Assembly: GCA_018336195.1 (NCBI GenBank)
Contig: JAGXQV010000106.1
Coordinates: forward strand, 1 to 40,991
DNA: 40,991 nucleotides
Direction of reading: 5' to 3'
From: Sulfuricella sp.
Lineage (GTDB): Bacteria > Pseudomonadota > Gammaproteobacteria > Burkholderiales > Sulfuricellaceae
A model generated the notes under the pieces. The model was given only the letters and a program-made list of their open reading frames with translations, did not search any database and was not told the DNA's origin. A program made the position numbers and the translations under genes. Below, piece after piece: positions 14,781 to 22,851 of this stretch (positions are counted from its first letter, which is position 1; every line of letters begins with the position of its first letter).

Positions 14781-14975
14781 ATGGCTGAACATCCTTCGCC
14801 GGAATATTTGAGAAAAGTCAGAAATGACATTGCCAACTATCGAGACATTGCCAAGGGGCTTGAAGCGGAAATTCGCCGTTACCAGCAGCGCGGCGACGAG
14901 AGTTCGGCGCGTTCGATGCGCGAAGAGCTTCGGCGTACCCAACAGATGATCGAGAACTTGGAATCCCAACTGTAA
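14781..14975 (+). CDS. Small coiled-coil hypothetical protein
   Basis: 64 residues, highly charged and predicted helical throughout (YRDIAKGLEAEIRRYQQRG, MREELRRTQQMIENLESQL). The ATG is preceded by CGGGAGCG at proper spacing, which supports expression. No signal peptide or cysteines. I do not recognise a family. It is the first of four short plus-strand genes between 14.8 and 15.9 kb, each with its own ribosome binding site. Confidence 0.65.
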   Translation: MAEHPSPEYLRKVRNDIANYRDIAKGLEAEIRRYQQRGDESSARSMREELRRTQQMIENLESQL

Positions 14976-15061
14976 CGCAATCGAGGTCGCATGAAGTCTG
15001 GCGTTATTGCCATTCCATCAAGCCGCTGGGGCATGCAAGCCAAATAGGGAGAAAATAGAAA

Positions 15062-15310
15062 ATGACGTTCGGTGCCTTCGCTCGCAACTACCTCAACCCC
15101 ATCGTCCTGGCTCTCCGTGCCGGTCCGCTTTACGTTGGGGCCGCCTGCATGATGATTGCCTTCATTTCCGATAGCCCTCTCATCGTCAAAATCCCCTTCG
15201 GCATCTTTGGGGGCTGGCTGCTCTGGATCGGCATCAAGCCCTGGGGTACCGGGCGGGGGCTGTCGATCAGTCAGATCAATGATATGGCGAAGCGCGCAAA
15301 TGATCGTTGA
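15062..15310 (+). CDS. Small membrane protein, hypothetical
   Basis: 82 residues with two hydrophobic stretches, about 23-38 (LYVGAACMMIAFIS) and 43-57 (IPFGIFGGWLLWIG), and a polar C terminus (SISQINDMAKRANDR). AGGGAGA lies nine bases before the ATG. It has the composition of a small inner-membrane protein; function unknown. It sits between the coiled-coil and the Cys-rich small genes. Confidence 0.65.
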   Translation: MTFGAFARNYLNPIVLALRAGPLYVGAACMMIAFISDSPLIVKIPFGIFGGWLLWIGIKPWGTGRGLSISQINDMAKRANDR

Positions 15311-15327
15311 CGTGGCGTAGTTCGCCG

Positions 15328-15362
15328 GTCGGGGCGGTATGTCGTTTGCGCCGTAACCCGAC
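15328..15362. repeat. Second copy of the GCGCCGTAACCCGAC repeat
   Basis: GTCGGG (15328-15333) and CCCGAC (15357-15362) can pair; 15348-15362 is identical over 15 bases to 14706-14720. It lies between two of the small genes. Confidence 0.55.
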
Positions 15363-15395
15363 ATGACCGTGACCACCCTCGAAAGGAGAGACCCA

Positions 15396-15617
15396 ATGGG
15401 ATTTTTTTCCAGATTCACTGAACAACTCGTGTCCGATGCGCTGGATCGCAATGGGCTTTCGCGTGGAACGAATTCGGTATGCTGCGAAGAGTGCCGATGC
15501 CATGTCCATGACCCCAACTCGGCATATCTGGTGTGCGGAATGCGCAGGATGTATGTCGGTGCCAACCAGGTTTGCCCGGACTTCGCTCGCGGTGCGCAAA
15601 TCTACTCGATCACGTAA
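15396..15617 (+). CDS. Small cysteine-rich hypothetical protein
   Basis: 73 residues. AAAGGAGAGA stands seven bases before the ATG at 15396, which is why I take this start rather than an in-frame ATG at 15363. The N-terminal part (GFFSRFTEQLVSDALDRNGL) is probably amphipathic helix. The centre has a cysteine cluster (VCCEECRCHVHDPNSAYLVC) and a later Cys in NQVCPDF, a spacing compatible with metal binding. No family recognised. Confidence 0.6.
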   Translation: MGFFSRFTEQLVSDALDRNGLSRGTNSVCCEECRCHVHDPNSAYLVCGMRRMYVGANQVCPDFARGAQIYSIT

Positions 15618-15739
15618 TCTGAGAGCGTTGCAGGGCACGGCTCCCGACTACAACGCTTCCATACTCGATTGATACTCACTTTCGCTGGTCGCCACCCCAA
15701 TATTTTCCAAATTTGCAGTTCAACAATCAGGAGGTCCAT

Positions 15740-15865
15740 ATGTTGCGTAAATTGTTCTGGAACTATTCATCATGGGTTTGCTGCCAATGCCGAGAGCCCA
15801 ACGAGAAACGTTATTGCTGGAAATGCGGTCATGAGCGGTGCGGAAACTGCCGCGATGGCTGGTGA
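15740..15865 (+). CDS. 41-residue double zinc-ribbon-like protein
   Basis: Starts at an ATG with an ideal CAGGAGGTCC upstream. The product begins MLRKLFWNYSSW and then has VCCQCREPNEKRYCWKCGH and ERCGNCRDGW before TGA: three CxxC pairs in 28 residues, typical of a small zinc ribbon. The quality of the ribosome binding site and the regular cysteine spacing make chance unlikely. A hairpin (AGCGTTG at 15624-15630 with CAACGCT at 15651-15657) lies between it and the preceding gene. Confidence 0.7.
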   Translation: MLRKLFWNYSSWVCCQCREPNEKRYCWKCGHERCGNCRDGW

Positions 15866-15886
15866 CGGGAGCGGTCAACTAACAAG

Positions 15887-16009
15887 GTAGCCCGGATGAA
15901 GCTTTGCGGAATCCGGGAGCGCCCGAGAGGGCGCAACGGTTGCGGCATATCCAACCAGCGCTTCCGCCTTTCGGCGGCCCCGGATTTCGCTGCGCTGCAT
16001 CCGGACTAC
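15887..16009. repeat. Complete TAGCCCGGATG-family inverted repeat
   Basis: GTAGCCCGGATG (15887-15898) and CATCCGGACTAC (15998-16009) are complementary with one mismatch, and both are followed inwards by (G)GAATCCGGG / CCCCGGATTT-type blocks. Inner hairpins GCGCCCGAGAGGGCGC (15919-15934) and CCGCCTTTCGGCGG lie between. The right arm runs into the thioredoxin-like gene and supplies its TAG stop codon (16006-16008). Confidence 0.8.
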
Positions 16010-16521
16010 TGATAGGCTTTCTTGTAATCGGCGAAGCTGTCCTTCGCATAAGCTCCCTCCACCACCCAGCGCCCCAGCGCCAGGAATTCCTTCACCCCGC
16101 CCTTGGTGACGCCGGTAAAGCTGGCGGTGGGTTTGCCGTCGAGGTCGAAGAACTGGAAGAGCGGGGTGTATTTCACGTTGAAACGGGCGGCGAAGGCTTT
16201 CTCCGTCACGTTGGCGCCGTTGAAATCGACCAGCGGCGTGTCGCCCTTCACGTCAACGCTGAAAATCACGAAATGCTTGCGGTACCAGTCCTGCACTTCC
16301 GCCTGGCTGAGCACGGTTTCACGCATTTTCCGGCAATACGGGCAGCCTTCCATCTCGAACATTACTAGTGCGCCGCTTTGCCCGTTCTTCCGGGCATTCT
16401 CCAACTCGGCCTTGAAATCGCCGAAAGTCTGTTCGAAGAAATAACCGTCGGGGTTGCGGGTTTCCGCCTGAACCACGGCGGAGCACAGCAGCAACAGGAT
16501 GGGCAGCAGGATTTTGAACAT
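16006..16521 (-). CDS. Exported thioredoxin-fold protein (SoxW-like)
   Basis: 171 residues from the ATG at 16521, chosen for its GGAGAT six bases upstream. Signal peptide at 1-19 (LLPILLLLCSAVVQA). The thioredoxin active site is C60-PYC (MFEMEGCPYCRKM), followed by FVIFSVDVKGD and the cis-proline region VKYTPLFQFFD. It resembles the periplasmic thioredoxin SoxW and related disulfide reductants. It is the third gene of a minus-strand row with yqhA and a TlpA-like gene. Its last ~24 codons exist as orphan fragments at 9863 and 11312, and its stop codon is part of a dispersed repeat. Confidence 0.88.
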   Translation of the reverse strand: MFKILLPILLLLCSAVVQAETRNPDGYFFEQTFGDFKAELENARKNGQSGALVMFEMEGCPYCRKMRETVLSQAEVQDWYRKHFVIFSVDVKGDTPLVDFNGANVTEKAFAARFNVKYTPLFQFFDLDGKPTASFTGVTKGGVKEFLALGRWVVEGAYAKDSFADYKKAYQ

Positions 16522-16537
16522 GGCGGTATCTCCAGGG

Positions 16538-17020
16538 TTAGCGTTTCCCGGCAATATAATCTTCCACGATTTTCTTGGTCAATGCGCCGGTGTGTCGGGC
16601 GACCAGCTTGCCTTGCGGGTTGTACAGGTAGGTGGCGGGCAGGGCGTCGACCGCGCCGATCTGGGCGGCAATCTTGCGGGTGCCGAGGACGATGGGGTAG
16701 GAGATGAAATAGTCGTCGGCGAAGCGCAGCACTTCTTTGGAGTCGCGGTAATCCATGGCGATGCCGATGACAGCTAGATCCTTGTCCTTGTGCTGGTCGT
16801 GTAGCGCGGTGAGAGCGGGAATTTCGTCGAGGCAGGGCGGGCACCAGGTGGCCCAGAAATTCACCAGCAGCCATTTTCCCCGATAATCGGCCAGGGTGTG
16901 TTTCTTGCCGGCGCTGTCCAGCAGGACGAAGCCGTCGGCACCCGCGGCCAATCCGGCCCACAGCAGTGCCGCCAAGAACAGCGCGCTACGCAGCGTGAGT
17001 ATGGACTTACTGGTGCGCAT
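16538..17020 (-). CDS. TlpA-like periplasmic thiol-disulfide oxidoreductase
   Basis: 160 residues from the ATG at 17020. N-terminal signal sequence (RSALFLAALLWAGLAAGADG), then the TlpA/ResA motif FWATWCPPCLDEIPAL with C60 and C63, YFISYPIVLGT, and the cis-Pro strand VDALPATYLYNPQGKLV. Family members keep periplasmic cysteines reduced, often for cytochrome c or sulfur metabolism. Its start overlaps the end of the yqhA gene by 14 bases, and it runs 16 bases ahead of the SoxW-like gene, so all three are probably one transcript. Confidence 0.9.
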   Translation of the reverse strand: MRTSKSILTLRSALFLAALLWAGLAAGADGFVLLDSAGKKHTLADYRGKWLLVNFWATWCPPCLDEIPALTALHDQHKDKDLAVIGIAMDYRDSKEVLRFADDYFISYPIVLGTRKIAAQIGAVDALPATYLYNPQGKLVARHTGALTKKIVEDYIAGKR

Positions 17021-17600
17021 CGTGATGCTCGCTTTCCCGGTACTCGCCTTCCTTGCCGTGTGCTTCGGCGGCATGGGTCAGGAACAGCGCCAAGCCGATC
17101 AGGGCGATGCTGCCGCCCAGGTAGAGGAGGTCGAGCGGGGTTTTCATGTCCATCTTGAGGGCATGCTCGAACAGGGTGACGATCAGGATCATCAGCACCA
17201 CCTTGGCGAGGCGGGCTTTCAGGTCGTCCAGGCTCTCGATTACCAGGATTTTGCTGGAAGCCTTGCTGCCGTGGGCTTCGTCGATATCGCTGATGAACAG
17301 TTCGTAGAGTCCCAGCGAGAATATCAGCATCACGGTGGCGAGCAGATAACCGTCCACCACCTCGACAATGTGGGTGATTGAGTCGTCGTGGAGCGCCTTG
17401 CGCGCCGCGGCGCTCATATCCGGGTCGGCGTAGTGGAGGATGTGCAGTATCATGTACCAGACGTCCACCGTGGCCATGTAGAAGATCGCAAAACCGGCGC
17501 ACAGGCTGGCGATTACCGCTGCCAGGATGACGAAGCGGCTGCGCCATAGGGCGCCCTCGAAAATGTTTTCAACCAATTGCGAAATGTTTGGTTTTTCCAT
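17007..17600 (-). CDS. yqhA: YqhA-family (UPF0114) inner membrane protein
   Basis: 197 residues with four hydrophobic segments: ~22-42, ~85-105, ~136-150 and ~160-175. The blocks FEGALWRSRFVILAAVIAS, YLLATVMLIFSLGLYELFIS and LDDLKARLAKVVLMILIV are those of UPF0114/YqhA proteins, whose function is unknown. The C terminus is unusually His/Glu-rich (AEAHGKEGEYRESEHHDAH), perhaps metal binding. CTGGAGAG precedes the start. It heads the row with the two thioredoxin-fold genes and diverges from the PilZ-like gene at 17714. Confidence 0.88.
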   Translation of the reverse strand: MEKPNISQLVENIFEGALWRSRFVILAAVIASLCAGFAIFYMATVDVWYMILHILHYADPDMSAAARKALHDDSITHIVEVVDGYLLATVMLIFSLGLYELFISDIDEAHGSKASSKILVIESLDDLKARLAKVVLMILIVTLFEHALKMDMKTPLDLLYLGGSIALIGLALFLTHAAEAHGKEGEYRESEHHDAHQ

Positions 17601-17713
17601 GAACTCTCCAGGAGAAAAAACGGCAAATTCTTTTTTGCCAAAGGGATATTTTACAAATCAAACATTTCTTTTTAAAATCGAACGCTAACTCAACCAAAAC
17701 TGGACACTTTCCC

Positions 17714-19261
17714 ATGCCGCTCAACCTTTCGGTTCCTGCCCCGGAGCAACGGACGACTCTAGCCGTAGAGACTCGCGTCGATCAAGTATCGGCATGGCTG
17801 GAGAAACTCCTGCGCGGTATTCCCGCCGATGCGGCGCTGGCTGTGTGCGACGCCATCGCGGCGCTCAACCATCACCCCCTGGCCGCCTCCGAGCGCTTGG
17901 TCCTGCTCGAACGGTACCGCGCTGCGGCCTTGGAACTCCTGCCGCCGCTCAAGGCGCAATTCGTGATCGTGCCGTTGCCGCTGCCGGAGAAGAACCGCCG
18001 CATAGCCGAGCTCAACCGCCAGCTTTTCGTCGAACTGGCCAATGGCTACAAGATCGTCCTGCAGGATACCCTGAAAGAAGCTGGCCGCACTCCGCTGCTT
18101 GCCGTGCAGCGCGGCATCGCCAGCCTCGGCAACGTCATCGCCACCTGCTACGAATCCTACGCGCCGGTTCCCGTCGGAACCTGGGCGGAAATTCACCAGC
18201 TTTACCGCCATGCCCAGCACGAAAACCTGCTCGACGAACCCGTCCAGGACGGCGCGGCCAGCACCAGCGTGGCCGACAGTTTCAAGCAGGTGCTGTTGCT
18301 GGCGGTTACCGACCCCTACCACTTGATGCAGGGCGAAGTGATTCGGGTTGTGGATTATACCGGGCGTTTCGCCCGTTTCGCGGAATTGCGCACCGATTCC
18401 GGCGCCTCCGGACAGGGCGGCATTTTCCTGGTGAGCCTCGACGGCGATCAGCCGCCCAAGGCGCTGCCCAAGATGGTCAGCGAAGTGGACGGCGCGACCG
18501 CCATACTGCTCGACACCTCGCGCCTGACCGCGCAATTGTCGCAGCAACTCGGCGGCCTGGATGCCGGGATCACCCCCGCCGACCTGCTGCTTCCCGAAGC
18601 GGCCCGCGACCAGGCCTATCGCGGCTTGATGAAGCGTCTCCTCAAGCACTGGAGCCTTTCCGTGCGGCGCCATTTCAACCGCAAGCACTACCGCGCCGAA
18701 TTGGACATCTGCGTGGGCGTCCGTGCCATCCATTATTTCCTCAGCGGCCAGCAGGTTTACGGCGTGGGTAGCGGTGCGAGCAACGGCGACCTGGATTTCT
18801 CCCCGCACAAGAATGTCTTCGTTTCCAGTCGCTGGAGCATCCTCAACGAAAGCGCCGGCGGCATGGCGCTTACCCAGGTTTCGGAAATTTATCCGCAGTT
18901 GCGCGCCGGTGAAATCATTGGCCTGAAAGCGGAGGGTAGCCTGCGCTGGAACATCGCCGTGGTGCGCTGGGTGAAAACCAATGAGCGCAACCGCCTCGAC
19001 CTGGGCATCCAGATGGTCGCGCCTTATGCCACGGCCGCCGCCGTCAGGCCTGCGGGAACCCATACCCCGTTCCAGCCGGTGTTGCTGCTCCCGGAAATAC
19101 CTCTCTTCAAACAACCGCCTTGCGTGGTGGCGCCGCGCGGCATGCTCCAGGCCCAGCGTGGTTTCGTCCTCGAACACGAAGGGCAGACGACCTCCCAGAA
19201 AGCCTCTCAACTGCTCGAATCCACTGCGGTTTTCGAGCAATTCCAGTTCGCCGCGGAATAA
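17714..19261 (+). CDS. Large soluble protein with PilZ-like C-terminal domain
   Basis: 515 residues, no signal peptide or membrane segment. Residues 1-~330 are helical with no motif I can name. Around residues 370-450 the pattern RWSILNESAGGMALTQ, LRAGEIIGLKAEG, WNIAVVRWVKTNERNRLDLG and IQMVAP resembles the beta-barrel of PilZ proteins (N-x-S-x-x-G motif), which bind c-di-GMP; the usual preceding RxxxR is not obvious, so binding is uncertain. Similar proteins occur across betaproteobacteria as unannotated genes. The stand-alone gene is followed by a hairpin shared with the convergent TonB-receptor gene. A GGDEF-EAL protein lies 12 kb away. Confidence 0.65.
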   Translation: MPLNLSVPAPEQRTTLAVETRVDQVSAWLEKLLRGIPADAALAVCDAIAALNHHPLAASERLVLLERYRAAALELLPPLKAQFVIVPLPLPEKNRRIAELNRQLFVELANGYKIVLQDTLKEAGRTPLLAVQRGIASLGNVIATCYESYAPVPVGTWAEIHQLYRHAQHENLLDEPVQDGAASTSVADSFKQVLLLAVTDPYHLMQGEVIRVVDYTGRFARFAELRTDSGASGQGGIFLVSLDGDQPPKALPKMVSEVDGATAILLDTSRLTAQLSQQLGGLDAGITPADLLLPEAARDQAYRGLMKRLLKHWSLSVRRHFNRKHYRAELDICVGVRAIHYFLSGQQVYGVGSGASNGDLDFSPHKNVFVSSRWSILNESAGGMALTQVSEIYPQLRAGEIIGLKAEGSLRWNIAVVRWVKTNERNRLDLGIQMVAPYATAAAVRPAGTHTPFQPVLLLPEIPLFKQPPCVVAPRGMLQAQRGFVLEHEGQTTSQKASQLLESTAVFEQFQFAAE

Positions 19262-19281
19262 TCTTGAATGCGGAACATTTA

Positions 19282-19317
19282 ATTGACGCGCCGCGCCTCG
19301 GGCGCGGACCAGTCAAT
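19282..19317. terminator. Hairpin between convergent genes, possible bidirectional terminator
   Basis: ATTGAC (19282-19287) pairs with GTCAAT (19312-19317) and CCGCGCC (19291-19297) with GGCGCGG (19301-19307) around a TCG loop. It lies 20 bases after the PilZ-like stop and 32 bases before the end of the receptor gene. No long T-run follows on either strand. Confidence 0.45.
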
Positions 19318-19348
19318 CATTAAGAAATGAATAGGGCGTCAGTCATCT

Positions 19349-21556
19349 TCAAAGTTTGTAAGTGACTTGCAGCCACAGCGAACGCGGTGCGACCGGCAGG
19401 TCGCCGGGGATGGCGGCGGTCGGGTAAGCGGGCAGGTTGCCGGGTGCTGCAACGTACAACGTGGGTTCCAGCACCGTGGCGTTGAACAGGTTGCGCGCGG
19501 CGACGGCAAAATTCCACTGTCTCTTTTCGCGTGTGTTGTGCAGGGTTACGTCGAACGTAGTGTAGTCCGGCACTGGCGGTCGGGTGTCGCCCTTGATGCG
19601 GCGACGGTCGGCTACCCAGTTGAGTTGCGGGCTGAGCATCCAGTTGTCCGCCATGCGCCAGTCGGCCCTAGCGTAGGCGTGCTTGTGCGGAGCGTAACCG
19701 GCATCGCTATTGGTGGATTCGTCTATCGATTCCTGCAAGGCAAGGTTGGCCGTCACGCGCAGATTGCGGCCGGCGTCCCATACCGCCTCGACTTCCATCC
19801 CGCTGCCGTGCAACTGGCCAGTGTTGGTGAATTGCGCGCCGATCCCGCTGGGCTTGGTCACTGCACGTATCGTATCCTTCATGGTATAGCGGTACAGGTT
19901 CAGGTTGAGTTTGAGTGAGTTGCGCGCCTGCCAGGAAATGGCGGCCTCCAGCGTCTTGATGCGTTCCGGTTTGATGTCGGGGTTGCCGTCGCCGGTGGGG
20001 TTGACGCCGTATTGTTCATTGAACGAGGGGGCGCGGAAGGCCTGGCCGTACAGCAGCTTGGCGGTCACGTCCAGGCCGGCGTCCCACACCAGCGCCAGAC
20101 GCGGGTTGGTGGTGGTGCCGAAATCGGAGAAATTGTCGCTGCGGACGCCCGCCGTCAGCGCCCAGTCGCGAGCCAGATTCCATTCGTCCTGAACATAGAC
20201 ATAATCGTTGAAACGGCGGTGCGGCAACTGGTGCGGCTGGAGCACGGAATAATCGATCAACGCGCCAGTGGGAATGGGAACGCCAATGAGTGCCGCAGCG
20301 CCATTAGTGCGCAGCCAGAAGTTTTTGAGGGATTGGACCTGGTACATGTTGAGGTCTTCGTGACCCGCGCCCAAGCGGATGTTGTGGTCGCTGAAACCGC
20401 TATACGTCGCATTGGCGGACAGCCGGAATTGCCGCTCCCGGCGAGCGGGCGAACCCAGCATGCCGTTGGTGAAGGTACCAGGCACAACCGTGCCGATCGG
20501 ACCGAGCAAGGCTTGTATTCCCGCCGGGGTGGCGGCGCTTACGGTGTAGGACGGGAAAATTGTGCCCGGTGGATACAGCAGGTAGGAAGTATCCTCAATC
20601 TGTTGTAGAAAATTGGCGGCAAAACCCAGTCCCCAGTTCTGGGTAAGGTTAGTGTCATTCCACGACAGGTCGGCGTTGATGCGTTGTGTTTCCCCCGTAC
20701 CGTTCGGATCCAGGGCGTAAGAGGTTCCGGCGTAAGTGCCAGCGCTATGCCACTTGAAGCCGCTGCGCAGCCGCCATTTGTCATAGCCGAGATCAAGTTG
20801 CGCGTCTATGACCTGGTCACCCATATTCAGCGGGCCGGGCGCAAGGCTGGATGTACCTCCGAATGCCTTGTTGAGTCGAGTGGCGGCGTCAGCGCCGATG
20901 ATCTGGTCCGCGCCGTCGCTGCGACCGGCTTGCAGGTAGGCCGCAACATCGAGCGCGCCGTGGCGGCTGCCGTGCTGCACCCAGATATTTTGTGCATTGA
21001 ACGAGCCGACACGCGCGCCAACTGTGGTTCCTGGGGTCGTCTCGGCATTCTTGGTGATGATGTTGATGACCCCGGAAAAGGCATCGGCGCCATACAGCGC
21101 CGAGCCGGGGCCGCGGATGATTTCGATCCGTTCAATATTTTCCAGCAGCGGCGCACCCACAGAACCCCCTCTGTCCCCGCGCCAGGCTGAGTTGGTCGGG
21201 ATGCTGTTTTGCAGCATCAGCACTTGCGGGTTAACGGTCGGATTGCTGCCGATGCCGCGTATCGAATACAAAGAAAAGTAGGCATTGGCGGAGCGGGTGA
21301 CGTGAACGCCTGGAACAGACTCCATTACTTCGTCGAGGGTGGTCGCCCCCATCGCCTTGATGTCCTCGGCAGTAATCACGGAGGTCACCGACGGTGCGCG
21401 GCGCAGCAACTGCTTGGTTCCGGTGGCGATACTGACGGTTTCCTTGTCACCGTAGGCGAGGGCGAGGTCTTCTTCTTCCAACTCTTGTGCCACTGCACCG
21501 GCGGACTGAAGCGTCAGGAGCGAGAGGGGAAGCAATATTTTGAATGGCACTTTCAT
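19349..21556 (-). CDS. TonB-dependent outer membrane receptor
   Basis: 735 residues. Signal peptide at 1-23, TonB box KETVSIATG near residue 38, plug domain ~50-165 (APSVTSVITAEDIKAMGATT, YSIRGIGSNPTVNPQVLM, IERIEIIRGPGSALYGADAF, GVINIITKNA) and a 22-strand barrel filling the rest, ending LWLQVTYKL. The order of plug motifs is that of CirA/BtuB-type receptors, importing siderophores, corrinoids or similar ligands with TonB energy; the substrate cannot be read. It begins 104 bases after the end of the receiver-kinase gene upstream on the same strand and may be its regulated target. The terminal residue is Leu instead of the usual Phe. Confidence 0.95.
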   Translation of the reverse strand: MKVPFKILLPLSLLTLQSAGAVAQELEEEDLALAYGDKETVSIATGTKQLLRRAPSVTSVITAEDIKAMGATTLDEVMESVPGVHVTRSANAYFSLYSIRGIGSNPTVNPQVLMLQNSIPTNSAWRGDRGGSVGAPLLENIERIEIIRGPGSALYGADAFSGVINIITKNAETTPGTTVGARVGSFNAQNIWVQHGSRHGALDVAAYLQAGRSDGADQIIGADAATRLNKAFGGTSSLAPGPLNMGDQVIDAQLDLGYDKWRLRSGFKWHSAGTYAGTSYALDPNGTGETQRINADLSWNDTNLTQNWGLGFAANFLQQIEDTSYLLYPPGTIFPSYTVSAATPAGIQALLGPIGTVVPGTFTNGMLGSPARRERQFRLSANATYSGFSDHNIRLGAGHEDLNMYQVQSLKNFWLRTNGAAALIGVPIPTGALIDYSVLQPHQLPHRRFNDYVYVQDEWNLARDWALTAGVRSDNFSDFGTTTNPRLALVWDAGLDVTAKLLYGQAFRAPSFNEQYGVNPTGDGNPDIKPERIKTLEAAISWQARNSLKLNLNLYRYTMKDTIRAVTKPSGIGAQFTNTGQLHGSGMEVEAVWDAGRNLRVTANLALQESIDESTNSDAGYAPHKHAYARADWRMADNWMLSPQLNWVADRRRIKGDTRPPVPDYTTFDVTLHNTREKRQWNFAVAARNLFNATVLEPTLYVAAPGNLPAYPTAAIPGDLPVAPRSLWLQVTYKL

Positions 21557-21660
21557 TTCAACCTCTACGGAGTGGGGAAAGCATAACGCTTTACGAGCTT
21601 CGTCGCTTTTTGTTACGAAGTGTATAGCATAACTTTCGTTGCTTCATTAAGCACAAAACA

Positions 21661-22851
21661 TTAAGCATTTCCTTCCCCTACCGGGCAGGTCACGCTGAAT
21701 TCCGCGCCGTCCTCGACGTTGCGCACGTTGAGATGCCCGCCCATATTGTTTTCGATGATGATCTTGGACATGTAGAGTCCGATGCCGGTACCTTTTTCCC
21801 GAGTGGTGAAGTAGGGGTCGAAGATTTTCGGCAGGATGTCCTCCGGGATGCCGCCGGCGTTGTCGCGAATGGTCACTTCCGCCTGCTCGCCGCAGCGCGT
21901 GATGGCGATACGGATTTCCCCGCGGCGCATCTCGTGGCTCAGCATGGCGTCCTTGGCGTTGTTGAGGATGTTGAGCATCACCTGGAAATATTCGTTGGGG
22001 AAGCCGAAAGCGACCACGTCCTGCTCGGCTTCCACTTGGACCGCGATGTTGTTGTTGCGGAAAGTGGCGGCGAGGATCTCCAGGGTGTCCTGCACTGCTT
22101 TTCTCAGACTGAAAGTAGCCTTCTCCTTGTTCGGCTTGAAGAAGTTGCGGAAGTCGTCGATGGTGGTCGACATCTTGTCGATGAGTTGAACACCCTTGGC
22201 GACGGAGTTCTCGATCTGTTCGGTGTCGAGTTCGCCGAAATCGTTGGCGTCCTTGATGTTGGCCAGCAGCAGGCCGAGCGCGTTGAGGGGTTGGCGCCAC
22301 TGGTGGGCGATGTTGCCGATCATCTCGCCCATTGCGGCAAGGCGCGACTGCTGCACCAGGATGCGTTCCTGTTCGAGGTTTTTATGGACCTCGCTCCGGA
22401 CGCGCTGCTCCAGGTTTTCGTTGAGCGATTCGAGCTGGTGGAGGGCATCGGCGAGCAACTGCTTCTGCTGGTAGAGGCGCAGGAATACCCCGACCTTGGA
22501 AAGCAGGATCGCCGGTTCGATGGGTTTCTCTATGTAATCGACCGCACCGGCCTCGTAGCCGGTGATGCGGTGCACGTCGTCCTTGTAGGCGGCGGTGACG
22601 AAGATGATCGGCGTGCCGCGCGTCTGTTCCTCGCTTTGCAGCCATTCCGCGACTTCGTAGCCGTCCATCTCGGGCATTTGCACGTCGAGCAGCACCAGCG
22701 CGAATTCGTGGTCCAGCGCCAGGGCCAGCGCCTCGTTGCCCGACGAGGCGCTGATGATGTCGGCGGGCACCTTGGCGAGCAGCTTGCGCAGCACCACCAG
22801 ATTGGCCGGGACATCGTCGACGATCAGAATTTTGGGGCGTTCCTGGGTCAT
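21661..22851 (-). CDS. Receiver-histidine kinase (REC-HK)
   Basis: 396 residues from the ATG at 22851, which overlaps the cheB stop (ATGA). Residues 5-122 form a receiver domain with phospho-acceptor D56 (LVLLDVQMPEMDG) and K109. A coiled coil (~125-170) leads to a kinase core whose H-box is GEMIGNIAHQWRQPLN with H183, the variant outside the standard HisKA pattern. The ATPase domain shows N (ILNNAKDAM), G1 (IRDNAGGIP) and G2 (GTGIGLYMSKIII) boxes. No membrane or sensor domain: input must come as phosphate from a partner, most simply the hybrid kinase upstream in the same row. No dedicated output regulator gene is adjacent. Confidence 0.93.
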   Translation of the reverse strand: MTQERPKILIVDDVPANLVVLRKLLAKVPADIISASSGNEALALALDHEFALVLLDVQMPEMDGYEVAEWLQSEEQTRGTPIIFVTAAYKDDVHRITGYEAGAVDYIEKPIEPAILLSKVGVFLRLYQQKQLLADALHQLESLNENLEQRVRSEVHKNLEQERILVQQSRLAAMGEMIGNIAHQWRQPLNALGLLLANIKDANDFGELDTEQIENSVAKGVQLIDKMSTTIDDFRNFFKPNKEKATFSLRKAVQDTLEILAATFRNNNIAVQVEAEQDVVAFGFPNEYFQVMLNILNNAKDAMLSHEMRRGEIRIAITRCGEQAEVTIRDNAGGIPEDILPKIFDPYFTTREKGTGIGLYMSKIIIENNMGGHLNVRNVEDGAEFSVTCPVGEGNA

